A DNA stretch of 64,000 bases. Origin: JBFIHF01 sp964411125. GTDB taxonomy: Bacteria; Myxococcota_A; Bradymonadia; Bradymonadales; Bradymonadaceae. Location of the stretch: assembly GCA_964411125.1 (NCBI GenBank), contig CAYPJU010000022.1, forward strand, positions 18,704 through 82,703, written 5' to 3'. Made by a program: the position numbers and the translations under genes. Below are positions 1-8,256 of this stretch, piece after piece. The stretch's first letter is position 1. Every line of letters begins with the position of its first letter. The notes beneath the pieces were generated by a model that was given only the letters and a program-made list of their open reading frames with translations, was not told the origin of the DNA and did not search any database.

Positions 1-98
1 CGATCTCGCAGGTATGCGACTGGGTCGAGGGGCGCGGCGTCGTCGGCATCGCGCGTCGCCTGAAGCGGTGGGGAAGGCAGCGGTTGCCGATCGACTGA
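1..98 (+). CDS. C-terminal end of an unidentified protein (partial)
   Basis: An open frame enters from the left edge and ends at a TGA at 96-98. The last 31 or so residues include the stretch CDWVEGRGVVGIARRLKRW. The frame reads cleanly from the first complete codon at position 3 and has the G/C-rich third positions of its neighbours. It faces the minus-strand small gene that ends at 119, leaving a 20-base convergent gap. Too little is visible to name a family. Confidence 0.5.
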   Translation, partial: ISQVCDWVEGRGVVGIARRLKRWGRQRLPID

Positions 99-118
99 AG
101 CGGATGCGACCACGCGGC

Positions 119-382
119 TCAGGCGCCGTCGAAGTCGTCCTCGGGCGGCAGCTCACTGGTGGTGTGGACCGTCCAGATCTCTCGGCCGGTTTTCAGGCGC
201 TTCTTCTCGATCCGGACTTCGGCTCCTTCGGCCTCCGCGAGCTGCAGAATCTCCTCTTCGTCGGCGGCCGTCCCGTCGCAGTAACCGATCGGTCGGCTCG
301 ACGTTGCCGAGCAGATCATGGCGGAGTAGCCCCCGCGACCCCACTCGGTCTGCGTCTCGTTGCTGTGTTGGTAAATGGCCAG
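119..382 (-). CDS. Small hypothetical protein, probable CTG start
   Basis: The product is about 87 aa, acidic and probably cytosolic; I do not recognise the family. The first ATG (319) would give only 66 aa, yet the same frame continues upstream through sensible sequence (DLAIYQHSNETQTEWGRGGY). No ATG, GTG or TTG lies in that extension. A CTG at 382-380 follows an AAGGAG Shine-Dalgarno by six bases, so I placed the start there. The C-terminal half has an acidic helix (ADEEEILQLAEAEG) followed by a basic strand and the tail PPEDDFDGA. The gene lies downstream of the astacin lipoprotein gene, beyond a strong terminator, so it is probably transcribed separately. The start is inferred; the frame is seen directly. 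Confidence 0.5.
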   Translation of the reverse strand: MAIYQHSNETQTEWGRGGYSAMICSATSSRPIGYCDGTAADEEEILQLAEAEGAEVRIEKKRLKTGREIWTVHTTSELPPEDDFDGA

Positions 383-444
383 GTCGTTCTCCTTCGGTAG
401 ACGACTGCGTTGTACCCGCTGTCCCGACGAGCTTCCAGTGGGAC

Positions 445-475
445 GAAAAAAAGCGGGCCGGCATCGCCGACCCGC
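445..475 (-). terminator. Rho-independent terminator of the astacin-type gene
   Basis: On the minus strand a 10-bp stem (453-462 paired with 466-475, one G-U pair) with a 3-base loop is followed by an eight-base U-rich run (A-run at 445-452 on the plus strand). It lies 25 bases past the stop codon at 500. Confidence 0.8.
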
Positions 476-499
476 CTGGGGAACGCATGGTTCGTGAGT

Positions 500-2247
500 T
501 CACTTCTTGGCCCAGAACCACTTGCCGTTGTACAGGACGACTTCACGCCAGCCGCGCTTGTGGTGGTAGGTCCACCACAGGTTTTCCATGCGGTACACGC
601 GGACGCCGTTGATGACGTAGTACTGGCCGTTCTCGTACTCGGGCCCCGTCGTCCCGCCGGTCTCTTCGGTGGTTCCGCCGGTCTCTTCGGTGGTTCCGCC
701 GGTCTCTTCGGTGGTTCCGCCGGTTTCGGNNNNNNNNNNNNNNNNNNNNNNNNNNNNNNNNNNNNNNNNNNNNNNNNNNNNNNNNNNNNNNNNNNNNNNN
801 NNNNNNNNNNNNNNNNNNNNNNNNNNNNNCCGCCGGTCTCTTCGGTGGTTCCGCCGGTCTCTTCGGTGGTTCCGCCGGTTTCGGTCGTTCCACCCGTTTC
901 GGTGGTGCCGCCGGTCTCCTCGGTGGTTCCGCCGGTCTCGGTGGTCCCGCCGGTTTCGGTGGTTCCGCCGGTCTCCGTGGTCCCGCCGGTTTCGGTCGTT
1001 CCACCCGTTTCAGTGGTTCCGCCGGTCTCTTCGGTAGTTCCGCCGGTCTCTTCAGTGGTTCCACCGGTTTCGGTGGTTCCGCCAGTTTCGGTGGTTCCGC
1101 CGGTCTCTTCAGTGGTTCCACCAGTTTCGGTGGTGCCGCCAGTTTCGGTGGTGCCGCCGGTTTCGGTGGTGCCGCCGGTTTCAGTCGTTCCGCCGGTTTC
1201 GGTGGTGCCGCCGGTTTCCGTCGTTCCGCCAGTCTCGGTCGTTCCGCCGGTGGTCTCCTCAGGGGGTTCCGTTCCGGGGTAGAGCTGCGCGAAGCCCTCG
1301 ATGTCGCCCTGCGAAAGACCATTGCGCTGGGCCGAGTAGAGCGACCCGTCAGCCCGGGTGATCGTCGGCTGCCCGTTCGCCGAGAAGGAGTAGGGGCTGT
1401 ACATCATGATCGAGCCGAAATCGAGCTCCGCCGTGACGTCCTGGCCGTCCCAACCCGCCGATTTGTAGGTGTGAAAGTTGTATTCGACACCGGGAATGAG
1501 GTTGTCAAAGTGGATCGTGACGTATTCGTCGCGGTCGGCGCGGCTGTGCTCGTGCCATGCGCCGAGTGCGTGTCCGATCTCGTGGATCGCGTTACCCGTC
1601 GAGCACGCGGACGCCAGCGTGATCTGCTGCCGTCCGCCGATGTGACCGACGTACGACGAGCACCCGCTCCCGGGGACGAAGTAGATGTAGTCGGATTCGT
1701 CGGTCCGCTCGATGAACTCGACGTTCGAGTTCTCGCGCCAGTGATTGACCGCGTCGATCGCCCGCTGGGGGTTGTCCAGGTTCGGGTCGATCGCGTAGTA
1801 GACCGTGTTGTTCGGCCAAAGATTGTTCGAAGACCGCGCCGCGAGGCGCACCGAGTCATGGTCCGCCAGGGACGCGCCATCCGGCAGCACGTCCAGCTCC
1901 AAAGGCTCGAAGGTGATGAGGTCGTGCGGGAGGAGAATGTCCCCCTCGTACACGTAGTGGCCCTCGACGAACTCGACCAGCACCGGCATCCCGGCGAAGA
2001 AGACCTGCATCACTTCCCCTTCTTCCTGGGAGAAGCTGAGCTCGCCGCGCGTCACCTCGGTGGCGAGGTCCGGGTTCGTCGTCTCGTGGACCGTCTCACC
2101 GTCCTGCTCCAGGGGAGCGTCGCCGTCGATCGTCTGCTGAGTGAACTCGCCCGAGCAGCCCGTGAAGATCAGGGCTGCGATGGCTGCCCCGCGCAGGGTG
2201 TTGGTGGCGTAGGTCAGTCCGAAGCGATGTTTGCGTTGGTCAGTCAT
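500..2247 (-). CDS. Astacin-type (M12A) lipoprotein metallopeptidase with repeat stalk, interrupted by an assembly gap
   Basis: Predicted surface zinc endopeptidase. The start at 2247 follows GAGGAGAGACAA; an in-frame ATG further upstream lacks a comparable site. Residues 1-31 form a lipoprotein signal (LIFTGC, Cys31). The catalytic motif HEIGHALGAWHEHSR at about 222-236 is the full HExxHxxGxxHxxR astacin signature, and a Met-turn (SIMMYSPYSF) follows. After PPEE comes a linker of about 25 visible TTETGG or TTEETGG units, then a compact Trp/Tyr-rich C-terminus (ENLWWTYHHKRGW to a TGA at 500-502). The 100-N gap at 730-829 falls in the repeat. Frames on the two sides do not match at 100 bases, so the true gap length differs from 100. 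The linker may span the envelope or be glycosylated (inference); the substrate is unknown. Confidence 0.85.
655..1257 (-). repeat. 18/21-bp tandem repeats encoding TTETGG / TTEETGG
   Basis: About 25 visible copies of an 18-bp unit (TTETGG), interspersed with 21-bp units (TTEETGG), lie on both sides of the N-gap. Both unit lengths are multiples of three, so copy-number change preserves the frame. Codon variation (ggt/gga, acc/acg) shows the copies are not all recent. Confidence 0.9.
730..829. other. 100-N scaffold gap inside tandem repeat
   Basis: Exactly 100 N, a conventional placeholder for unknown length. It lies within the TTETGG repeat of the astacin-type gene. The reading frames flanking it are out of phase at this length. 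Confidence 0.98.
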
Positions 2248-2649
2248 TTGTCTCTCCTCGTTGGTAAGCGTTCCTCGTCTCGCTGCGAGTGGGCGTCGCT
2301 TCGCTGGTGCGAAGGAGCCGAGGAGCGCCGTGGGCGATGGAGACTTCTTCACGTCGTATGCCAGCGAGGACTTACACGTTTCTTACATGTTCGTTTTCAG
2401 TGGGTTAGGTCGAAATTCGCGGCGGGTGGCTGAAGATCTAGTCAGTCCCTGTGGCATACGAGCCGCAGGGATTCTGTAGGGCGTTCCCCACACCGAGGGG
2501 AAGATCCCACGTCTGAGCGGCATGAACCGTGCCCGTCAGCATAGAGGGTAGGGTCGGACTTCGCCCGGGGCCCGGGCCGGCGACATTTGCGCGGAAGATC
2601 GAAGCATGCGAGACCAGTTGTGTGACCTGAAACCCCAGACGGTTCTACG
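2248..2649. promoter_or_regulatory. 402-bp divergent intergenic region with an inverted repeat
   Basis: This is the longest non-coding stretch in the window, between the astacin-type gene (minus) and dacB (plus). It must hold both promoters, though I see no convincing -35/-10 pair. Visible structure: a 10-bp inverted repeat (TCCCTGTGGC at 2446-2455 and GCCGCAGGGA at 2462-2471, one G-U-type mismatch, 6-base spacer), and an adjacent imperfect direct repeat near 2370-2392 (CTTACACGTTT / CTTACATGTTC). Either could be an operator or half-site pair. No ORF with credible features was found here. Confidence 0.45.
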
Positions 2650-4077
2650 ATGCGTGCATTCTCTTCGTCTCTGGCGCTCGCCCTCCTCCTCCTCCTCGCT
2701 ACCCCCGCATTTTCGCAGGACAAGGCCCCTGGTACGGGCGGTGTCGATTCCGACATCGACCGGATCATGAAGCTCGACCAGCTTCAGAAGTCCGAGGTCG
2801 GGATCTACGCGATCGACGTGGCGACCAACGAGGTCATCTATTCGAAGAACGCCGAGCGGGCGTTCAACCCGGCCTCGAACGCCAAGCTCGTGACGGGCGC
2901 TGCGGCGCTCGAGGAGCTCGGCCCCGAGCACGTCTGGGTCACGCGCATCTCCGCGAAGGGAATCGGCTCGGACGGTGTCGTCGATGGGCCGCTGTACCTG
3001 AAAGGGGAGGGCGACCCGTCGCTCCTGTGGGAGGACGTGCTGAGCTGGGGCGCCGAGCTCGCCGCGATGGGTGTGAAGAAGGTGCCCGACGGCATCGTCG
3101 TCGACGACACCGCGTGGGAGGGCGGTTTCATCCCGCCCGGCTTCGAGCAGAAGGACGAAGACGCGTCGTATCGCGCTCCGTTCGGGCCGGTCTCCCTGAA
3201 CTTCAATGCGCAGACCGTGATCGTGCACGCAGACGGCAAGGACGCGAAGCACTACCTGCTCCCCCCCAACGACAACGTCCAGATCGTCAACAAAGTGAAG
3301 GTAGTGAACGGGTCCCGGGCCCGGATCGGAGCGAAGTCCGAGACGAACGGGGACGGGACGAAGATCACGCTCACGGGTTCGATAGGAGCGGACGCTGAGC
3401 CCGCGCGCATCAAGAAGCGCATCGACAACCCGAGCCTCTTCACGGGGAGCGCGTTCGCGAAGGCGCTCGAGATCAACGGCATCGAGGTCGGCGGTGAGGT
3501 GCGCCGCGGCGAGCGTCCAGACCGGACGAGGACCCTCGTATATTACGAGTCCGAGCCGCTCGCCTACGTCGTCTATCTCATGAACAAGTGGTCCAACAAC
3601 TTCATGGCGGAGATGCTCTACCGCAGCCTCGGCGGAGGGAATGGACCTGCGTCGACGGCGCGTGCTCGCGATGCGGTGGAGGGGTTCATGAAGAAGGTTG
3701 GGGTCGCCGGCAAGGGCTTCAAGACCCACAACGGAAGCGGGCTCTACGACGGAAACGAGATCACGCCGAAGCAGATCGTGGAGCTTCTCGACTGGATGGC
3801 GGATCGCCCGAACTATCCGGAGTTCGCAGCCTCCCTCGCCGTCGCCGGCACCGACGGCACGATGAGGAAGAGGCTCGGGAAAGGGTCGACGAAGGGGACG
3901 CTGCGAGCCAAGACCGGCACACTCAACAACGTCACGGCGCTGTCGGGCTACATGACCACCAAGAGCGGTAGGAAGGTCGCGTACGCCATCTTGATCAACG
4001 ACCCGCCCGTGAAAGCCTGGACTCTCCGTGGCGTGCAGGACGAGCTCGCCGAGGCGCTCGCGGACTACGACAAGTGA
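2650..4077 (+). CDS. dacB: D-alanyl-D-alanine carboxypeptidase/endopeptidase, PBP4 type (peptidase S13)
   Basis: Periplasmic penicillin-binding protein that trims or cleaves peptidoglycan peptide cross-links. The 475-aa product has a Sec signal peptide (about 1-22, ending PAFSQ). All three active-site motifs of the S13 family are present: SNAK (76-79, catalytic Ser76 and Lys79), SNN (315-317) and KTG (421-423). Length matches DacB, including the large insert between the first two motifs. The ATG at 2650 is placed by the signal peptide; the Shine-Dalgarno is weak. Its stop overlaps the start of the next gene by four bases (GTGA), so the two are probably translated together. Confidence 0.93.
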   Translation: MRAFSSSLALALLLLLATPAFSQDKAPGTGGVDSDIDRIMKLDQLQKSEVGIYAIDVATNEVIYSKNAERAFNPASNAKLVTGAAALEELGPEHVWVTRISAKGIGSDGVVDGPLYLKGEGDPSLLWEDVLSWGAELAAMGVKKVPDGIVVDDTAWEGGFIPPGFEQKDEDASYRAPFGPVSLNFNAQTVIVHADGKDAKHYLLPPNDNVQIVNKVKVVNGSRARIGAKSETNGDGTKITLTGSIGADAEPARIKKRIDNPSLFTGSAFAKALEINGIEVGGEVRRGERPDRTRTLVYYESEPLAYVVYLMNKWSNNFMAEMLYRSLGGGNGPASTARARDAVEGFMKKVGVAGKGFKTHNGSGLYDGNEITPKQIVELLDWMADRPNYPEFAASLAVAGTDGTMRKRLGKGSTKGTLRAKTGTLNNVTALSGYMTTKSGRKVAYAILINDPPVKAWTLRGVQDELAEALADYDK

Positions 4078-5525
4078 ACGAGGATTCCCTCGACGGCTCT
4101 CACCGTCGCTGGTTTCACAAGCCAGCGGTGTGGGCGGCGATCGGCTTGGCGACGACCGCGATCTGCTGCGGAACGGTCGTCTTCGACGTCCCCGGTTGGA
4201 TCCTCGGTGAGACCGACATTCACGGGAACTACGCCGACGAGGTGGAGCTCGCCGAGCAGGTCGAGAATCTCACGCCGATGGAGCGGCTTCACGCCGAACT
4301 CTTCCCGCGTTGGGCCATCGCGCTCGCGAACGGTCATCCCGACGAGGAGCGCGCGTGGACGGAGTTTTCGGAGGCGATCGAAGACGACGAGCTCGGGGAC
4401 GTCGCGGTCCGTCTTCGTGAGGCGCTGCGGAACGTCGACCCCTCCCGTCCCCTGCAGCCGCTGCTGGACCCCTGGAACGAACGGCTGGAATCGATGGGCG
4501 AGCCATTCTACGTGACGGGTTCGTTGGCGCCGACGGCGACAGGTGTCGCGGGGGTGCTCGAGTTCTACGCCGTGATGGCGACGCCGACCGCCCGTATTGG
4601 CGACGAAGAGCTGCCCGCGATCGTCCTACAGCGGATCGATAGGACCAACGTGCGCGAACCGTATTTCGGTCGCACCTACCCCGACTCCGGCCGGGCGATC
4701 ATCGTGGTCGACCGGGTCGTCGACTTCGCGCTCGACTCGATGTGGTTGCCCCTCACCGAGGGACGGCCGCCGGAAGACCCCGTGGAGGTCGCGCTCTTCC
4801 CCCAGGTTCGCGCGGAGATGAAGCGAGCGCTCGGGGCAGAGCACTTCGCGGTTTTGGTGGAGACTGCGCCGCTGCGACGGAAGTTGTTCGACACGATGGC
4901 CGCGAACGGTTCGCGCGCTACGTGCGGCTCGGGCATGCGCTGGGCGCCGGAGGTGCCGTTCGACGGTTTCTCCAACAGGACGCTCGACCTGCTCGACGCG
5001 TATGCCGAGGCCGACAAGATCCAGCCCTGTCCTCGGGTGAAGTTCGACGAGGCCGACGCGATCCGCGAGGCGACGGAGGCGTTGCGCGATCATCGGGGGC
5101 TCGAGCCGGCACTGGAGGCGCTCGTGGCCTGGCTCGCCGAGAGCACGGTCACGCACGAGATCCGCCATCTCGCCGACGATCGCCGTCACGATGGCCTCGC
5201 CACCGCGCTTCCGTGCGAGGCTTGCCCCGACGGTGCTTCGGTCCCCGTTCGTGCCGAATTGTCGGCCTACGCGTCGAGCTTCGCTTCCTCCGATGAGCCA
5301 GTCACGGCGCTCTATCAGGACTGTATTTCGGTGCGCGGCGGTGGAGCCCACCGCCGCGCTATGGGCCTTCTGGCGAGCCAGATGGACGTTCGCTGCGACG
5401 AGCCGGCGCCCGATGACCTGCGGCAGCGGGCCAGGGACGCGGAGCGCCACTTCTTCGGGCGCGAAGAGACGATCGTCCTGGCCGACGTCTACCCCGACCA
5501 GCTCCCCGTCAGGTGGTGGAGGTGA
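4074..5525 (+). CDS. Membrane-anchored protein with an HExxH motif, possible metallopeptidase
   Basis: The 483-aa protein starts at a GTG that overlaps the dacB stop (GTGA). One hydrophobic segment (about residues 20-40) suggests an N-terminal anchor or uncleaved signal, placing the bulk in the periplasm. No family is recognised. Residues 361-365 read HEIRH, the zincin HExxH pattern. Glu395 in RAELSAY, 30 residues later, is placed as a third zinc ligand in gluzincin-like proteins often is. A Cys pair (LPCEACPDG) lies between them. Coupling to dacB suggests an envelope or peptidoglycan role. The peptidase assignment is inference from the motif; the frame and anchor are clear. Confidence 0.75.
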   Translation: MNEDSLDGSHRRWFHKPAVWAAIGLATTAICCGTVVFDVPGWILGETDIHGNYADEVELAEQVENLTPMERLHAELFPRWAIALANGHPDEERAWTEFSEAIEDDELGDVAVRLREALRNVDPSRPLQPLLDPWNERLESMGEPFYVTGSLAPTATGVAGVLEFYAVMATPTARIGDEELPAIVLQRIDRTNVREPYFGRTYPDSGRAIIVVDRVVDFALDSMWLPLTEGRPPEDPVEVALFPQVRAEMKRALGAEHFAVLVETAPLRRKLFDTMAANGSRATCGSGMRWAPEVPFDGFSNRTLDLLDAYAEADKIQPCPRVKFDEADAIREATEALRDHRGLEPALEALVAWLAESTVTHEIRHLADDRRHDGLATALPCEACPDGASVPVRAELSAYASSFASSDEPVTALYQDCISVRGGGAHRRAMGLLASQMDVRCDEPAPDDLRQRARDAERHFFGREETIVLADVYPDQLPVRWWR

Positions 5526-5631
5526 AGCGCCGGATCGTGGGAGGATCCCCGAGCGACAAACTTTTGAATGATTCGGCGCAGAGCGGGTCTGACTTCACAC
5601 AGACGAAGATGACAGGCTCTGGAGCGGAAAG

Positions 5632-6696
5632 ATGAAACTCGACAAGCGCTTTGCAACTCTCCTCCTCACCCTCGGCCTCGCGATGGGGTCGCAGATGATC
5701 TGGGAAGCGGAGGCCGAGGCAAAACCGTTCAGCACGCTGGCCGGAAGCCGCAAGGGCGGCAAGCGGACGCACAAGAAAGCGGACAGCAGCGAGAAGTCGA
5801 GCGACAGCGAAAAGAAGAAGTCGTCCCGGTCGTCGAGCTCCTCCAACCGTCGTGTGGTTCATCGGACGACGACCCGGTCGCAGCCCCGCTCGAGCGGTTC
5901 GCACACCACGGGACGACGCACGTCGACCTACCGAAAGCCAGCCGGCTCGAACACGACGACGACCCGTCGGACCACGACCAGCCGCCCGTCGACCCGAACC
6001 ACCACCCGGCGGACCACGACGACCACACAACGCCCGACGACGACCCACACCACCCGCACGACGACGACCCGCAAGCGCCGCGGTGCGACTTCGCGCCGGA
6101 CGACGTACCGCTCCGGACACCACCATCATCGCAGCTCTCATACCCACGTCAGCGCGAGCGGCAGCAGCCACAGCAGCGGTTCCACCTCGCTTCGACGCAA
6201 CGAGACCCGCCCCACCGTCGAAGCCTATGTGACGGGCGGGCTCGGCGTGAGCGGGTTCGCGTCCAACGAGATCACAGATCTTCCGCTCCCCGGCTTCGGG
6301 TACAATCTGGCGGTCGGTGCGAAGGGGAAACTTTTCGGGGGTGAGCTCGGCCTCAACGGCGGCGGGTACACCTTCGACCCGAGCAACGCGGCGGCCGACA
6401 TCGCGACGATCGGTCTGTCGGCCGACCTGAAGCTGCAGCCGGCGTTCGGCTTCTTCGAGCCATTCATCGCCGTCGGGCTCGGCGGCTATGCTCTGAACGA
6501 CGCCATCATCGACGAGACTGCCACGGGCCTGGGGCTGCGTCTCGGAGCCGGCGCGGACTTCCGCTATGAGAACTTCGCGTTCCGCCTCGCGTACAACCAC
6601 GGAAGCTACGGGCTTCACGACACGAACGGGATGTACGATGGGGAACTGGGCGCGCGGACCGAAACCATCAGCGGCGCCTTCGTCGTCTACTTCTGA
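5632..6696 (+). CDS. Outer-membrane beta-barrel protein with a basic Thr/Arg/His-rich N-terminal region
   Basis: The 354-aa protein has a signal peptide (about 1-30). A strongly basic, low-complexity segment follows (about 35-190; many RTTTT-type and Ser/Lys runs, and HHHH near residue 163). The C-terminal 160 residues alternate in the manner of a small barrel (GGLGVSGF, YNLAVGAKGKLFGGELGLNG, FEPFIAVGLGGYAL) and end in Phe, the usual outer-membrane insertion signal. The start follows GGAGCGGAAAG. A strong terminator follows 21 bases after the stop, so it is probably a single-gene unit. The basic segment might bind lipopolysaccharide, peptidoglycan, nucleic acid or metal; none of these is shown. 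Confidence 0.8.
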   Translation: MKLDKRFATLLLTLGLAMGSQMIWEAEAEAKPFSTLAGSRKGGKRTHKKADSSEKSSDSEKKKSSRSSSSSNRRVVHRTTTRSQPRSSGSHTTGRRTSTYRKPAGSNTTTTRRTTTSRPSTRTTTRRTTTTTQRPTTTHTTRTTTTRKRRGATSRRTTYRSGHHHHRSSHTHVSASGSSHSSGSTSLRRNETRPTVEAYVTGGLGVSGFASNEITDLPLPGFGYNLAVGAKGKLFGGELGLNGGGYTFDPSNAAADIATIGLSADLKLQPAFGFFEPFIAVGLGGYALNDAIIDETATGLGLRLGAGADFRYENFAFRLAYNHGSYGLHDTNGMYDGELGARTETISGAFVVYF

Positions 6697-6706
6697 GCCC
6701 CGGTCG

Positions 6707-7762
6707 TCACTGAGCAGCCCCGCCTCCCGGCGGGGTTTTTTGTTTGCCCGGAATCGGAACGCGCGACCCTTCGATGTCCGTCACGACCAGGGTTTCGATG
6801 CGAAACTGATCGACCGTGGTACCGGCGAGGGGGCCATCCCACGGCGGGAACTCGAGGTTCTCAATCTCGACCCGGATCGGGCCCTCGGGGTTCGCGCGGG
6901 TGAACGAGGCGCTGAACTTGCCGCTGGTCGCAGGAACCTCCGTCTTTCCCTCCCCGATCCCTTCACTGAAAACGACACGAAACGGGTACTTCTTCGGTTC
7001 GGCGAGGACCCGCCCGAGGTCGCCGCGGACGACGCGCCCCGGCTGGCGATGTTGCGGAGGAATGGTCAGCCAGACGTCGACGGAGTGCGACTCGTCCAGA
7101 CGTGCACCGAGCCAGAACGTGAGCTTGTTGTCCCAGACCGCCGCGGCCGGGCCACGCGCGTCGGTCGAACCGACATTCAGGCTCCACTCTCCGGTCGTGA
7201 AACAGCCGAGCGCGCCCAGACCCTTGCCCGCCGCGATGCCGACGGGGCGCGTGTCGATGTCGAGGCGCAGGCTCGGGACTTCGACGTCGTCGTCGAGGAC
7301 CTTCAGGGTTCCTGTGAGGTTCTCCAGGGACGCCTGCGAGAACTCCGTCACGATCGATTGTCCCTCGACGGCGGGATCCCGGTGTTCGAATCGTTCCCCA
7401 GCGACGAGCCGGGGGAGGGGGAGAGGGGGCGTCGCTTGCAGTCGTCCGTCCCGATCGCGGAAAAATCCCTGAAGTACCCAACCGGTCTGGCAGAGGTTGA
7501 GGCCCACGGCCTGCAGCGGGACGGCGTTCTCGATCCCGCGCTGATGCATCTCCCCGGCGGGCGTCTTCGACCGAAGCCGCATGTCGAGGACGACCATCGG
7601 CAGCGCAGTCCGTTCGGCGAGCCCCGACGGGAGGTCGCGTACCGTCGGCGGTTGCGTGGCGCCCGAAGGCGAGTCGTTCCCCACATTCGTCGGGCTGTGT
7701 TCGCCTTTGTCGCAGGCCGCGAACGCCGCCAGCGCGACGAGCGGGACGAGGAGTCTCCTCAC
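6707..7762 (-). CDS. Hypothetical lipoprotein
   Basis: The predicted 351-aa lipoprotein starts at a GTG at 7762 overlapping the stop of the upstream TM2 gene (GTGA). The signal MRRLLVPLVALAAFAAC has a good lipobox. The rest is beta-rich without a domain I know; it carries a single GALGCFTTGEWSLNVG stretch and resembles secreted or periplasmic hypothetical proteins. Longer in-frame extensions upstream lie inside the TM2 gene and would hide the signal peptide, so I rejected them. Third gene of the pepP-TM2-lipoprotein run. Its final codons (KQKTPPGGGAAQ) coincide with the terminator hairpin of the convergent gene. Confidence 0.78.
   Translation of the reverse strand: MRRLLVPLVALAAFAACDKGEHSPTNVGNDSPSGATQPPTVRDLPSGLAERTALPMVVLDMRLRSKTPAGEMHQRGIENAVPLQAVGLNLCQTGWVLQGFFRDRDGRLQATPPLPLPRLVAGERFEHRDPAVEGQSIVTEFSQASLENLTGTLKVLDDDVEVPSLRLDIDTRPVGIAAGKGLGALGCFTTGEWSLNVGSTDARGPAAAVWDNKLTFWLGARLDESHSVDVWLTIPPQHRQPGRVVRGDLGRVLAEPKKYPFRVVFSEGIGEGKTEVPATSGKFSASFTRANPEGPIRVEIENLEFPPWDGPLAGTTVDQFRIETLVVTDIEGSRVPIPGKQKTPPGGGAAQ
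6718..6745 (+). terminator. Rho-independent terminator of the barrel-protein gene
   Basis: Stem CCCCGCC (6718-6724), loop TCCC, stem GGCGGGG (6729-6735), then TTTTTTGTTT. It lies inside the 3' end of the convergent lipoprotein gene, whose last codons it supplies. Confidence 0.88.
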
Positions 7763-8244
7763 GATTTGAGATGTTTGCTCGAGTCGGGGAAGAACTCCCA
7801 GTCGCCGACCGTGCGATACTTGCGTGTCAGCGCCACCAGGTAGGTGTCGATCAGCATCGCGATCCAGACGAGCCCGAACCCGTAGCACGTCACCCAGGAG
7901 CCGATCAGAATGACCACCCCCTTGGGAACCTGACCGAGCAGCATGTGCCCGACTCCCGGAAGAAACGCGGAGACGACGAGCGCGACGACGTCGTCGTTTT
8001 CGAGTTTCGGCTTCGCCATCCCGGTCTCGGGTGATCGCGTGATGCCCTGCTCCGGCCGGTCGTCGAGCGGCGGCGCGCCGTAGCCCGGTTGCGGGAGCGG
8101 GTGACCGCCGGGGCCTTGCTCACCGCCCGGAGGGGGGAGCGGTTGCCCGTAGTTCATGTCGATCTGGTCGTCGTCGGCCAGCGGCTTCGGGGGCTCGCCC
8201 CAGTCGCCGCCATCGCGACCAAAAGGGTCGTCGTTGTTGCTCAT
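7759..8244 (-). CDS. TM2-like small membrane protein with Pro/Gly-rich N-terminus
   Basis: The 161-aa protein has an acidic, Pro/Gly-rich soluble half (about 1-85), then two hydrophobic segments around DVVALVVSAFLPGVGHMLLG and ILIGSWVTCYGFGLVWIAML. That pair, with a PGxGHxxLGQ turn, resembles the TM2-type hairpin found in many bacterial membrane proteins. Start at 8244 follows GGAG. It sits 12 bases downstream of pepP and overlaps the next lipoprotein gene by four bases, so the three form an operon. Function unknown. Confidence 0.78.
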   Translation of the reverse strand: MSNNDDPFGRDGGDWGEPPKPLADDDQIDMNYGQPLPPPGGEQGPGGHPLPQPGYGAPPLDDRPEQGITRSPETGMAKPKLENDDVVALVVSAFLPGVGHMLLGQVPKGVVILIGSWVTCYGFGLVWIAMLIDTYLVALTRKYRTVGDWEFFPDSSKHLKS

Positions 8245-8256
8245 TCGGGCTCCGGT

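Noticed and set aside
836..1256. Possible CRISPR-like array
   Set aside because: Repeats are contiguous 18/21-bp coding units without unique spacers.
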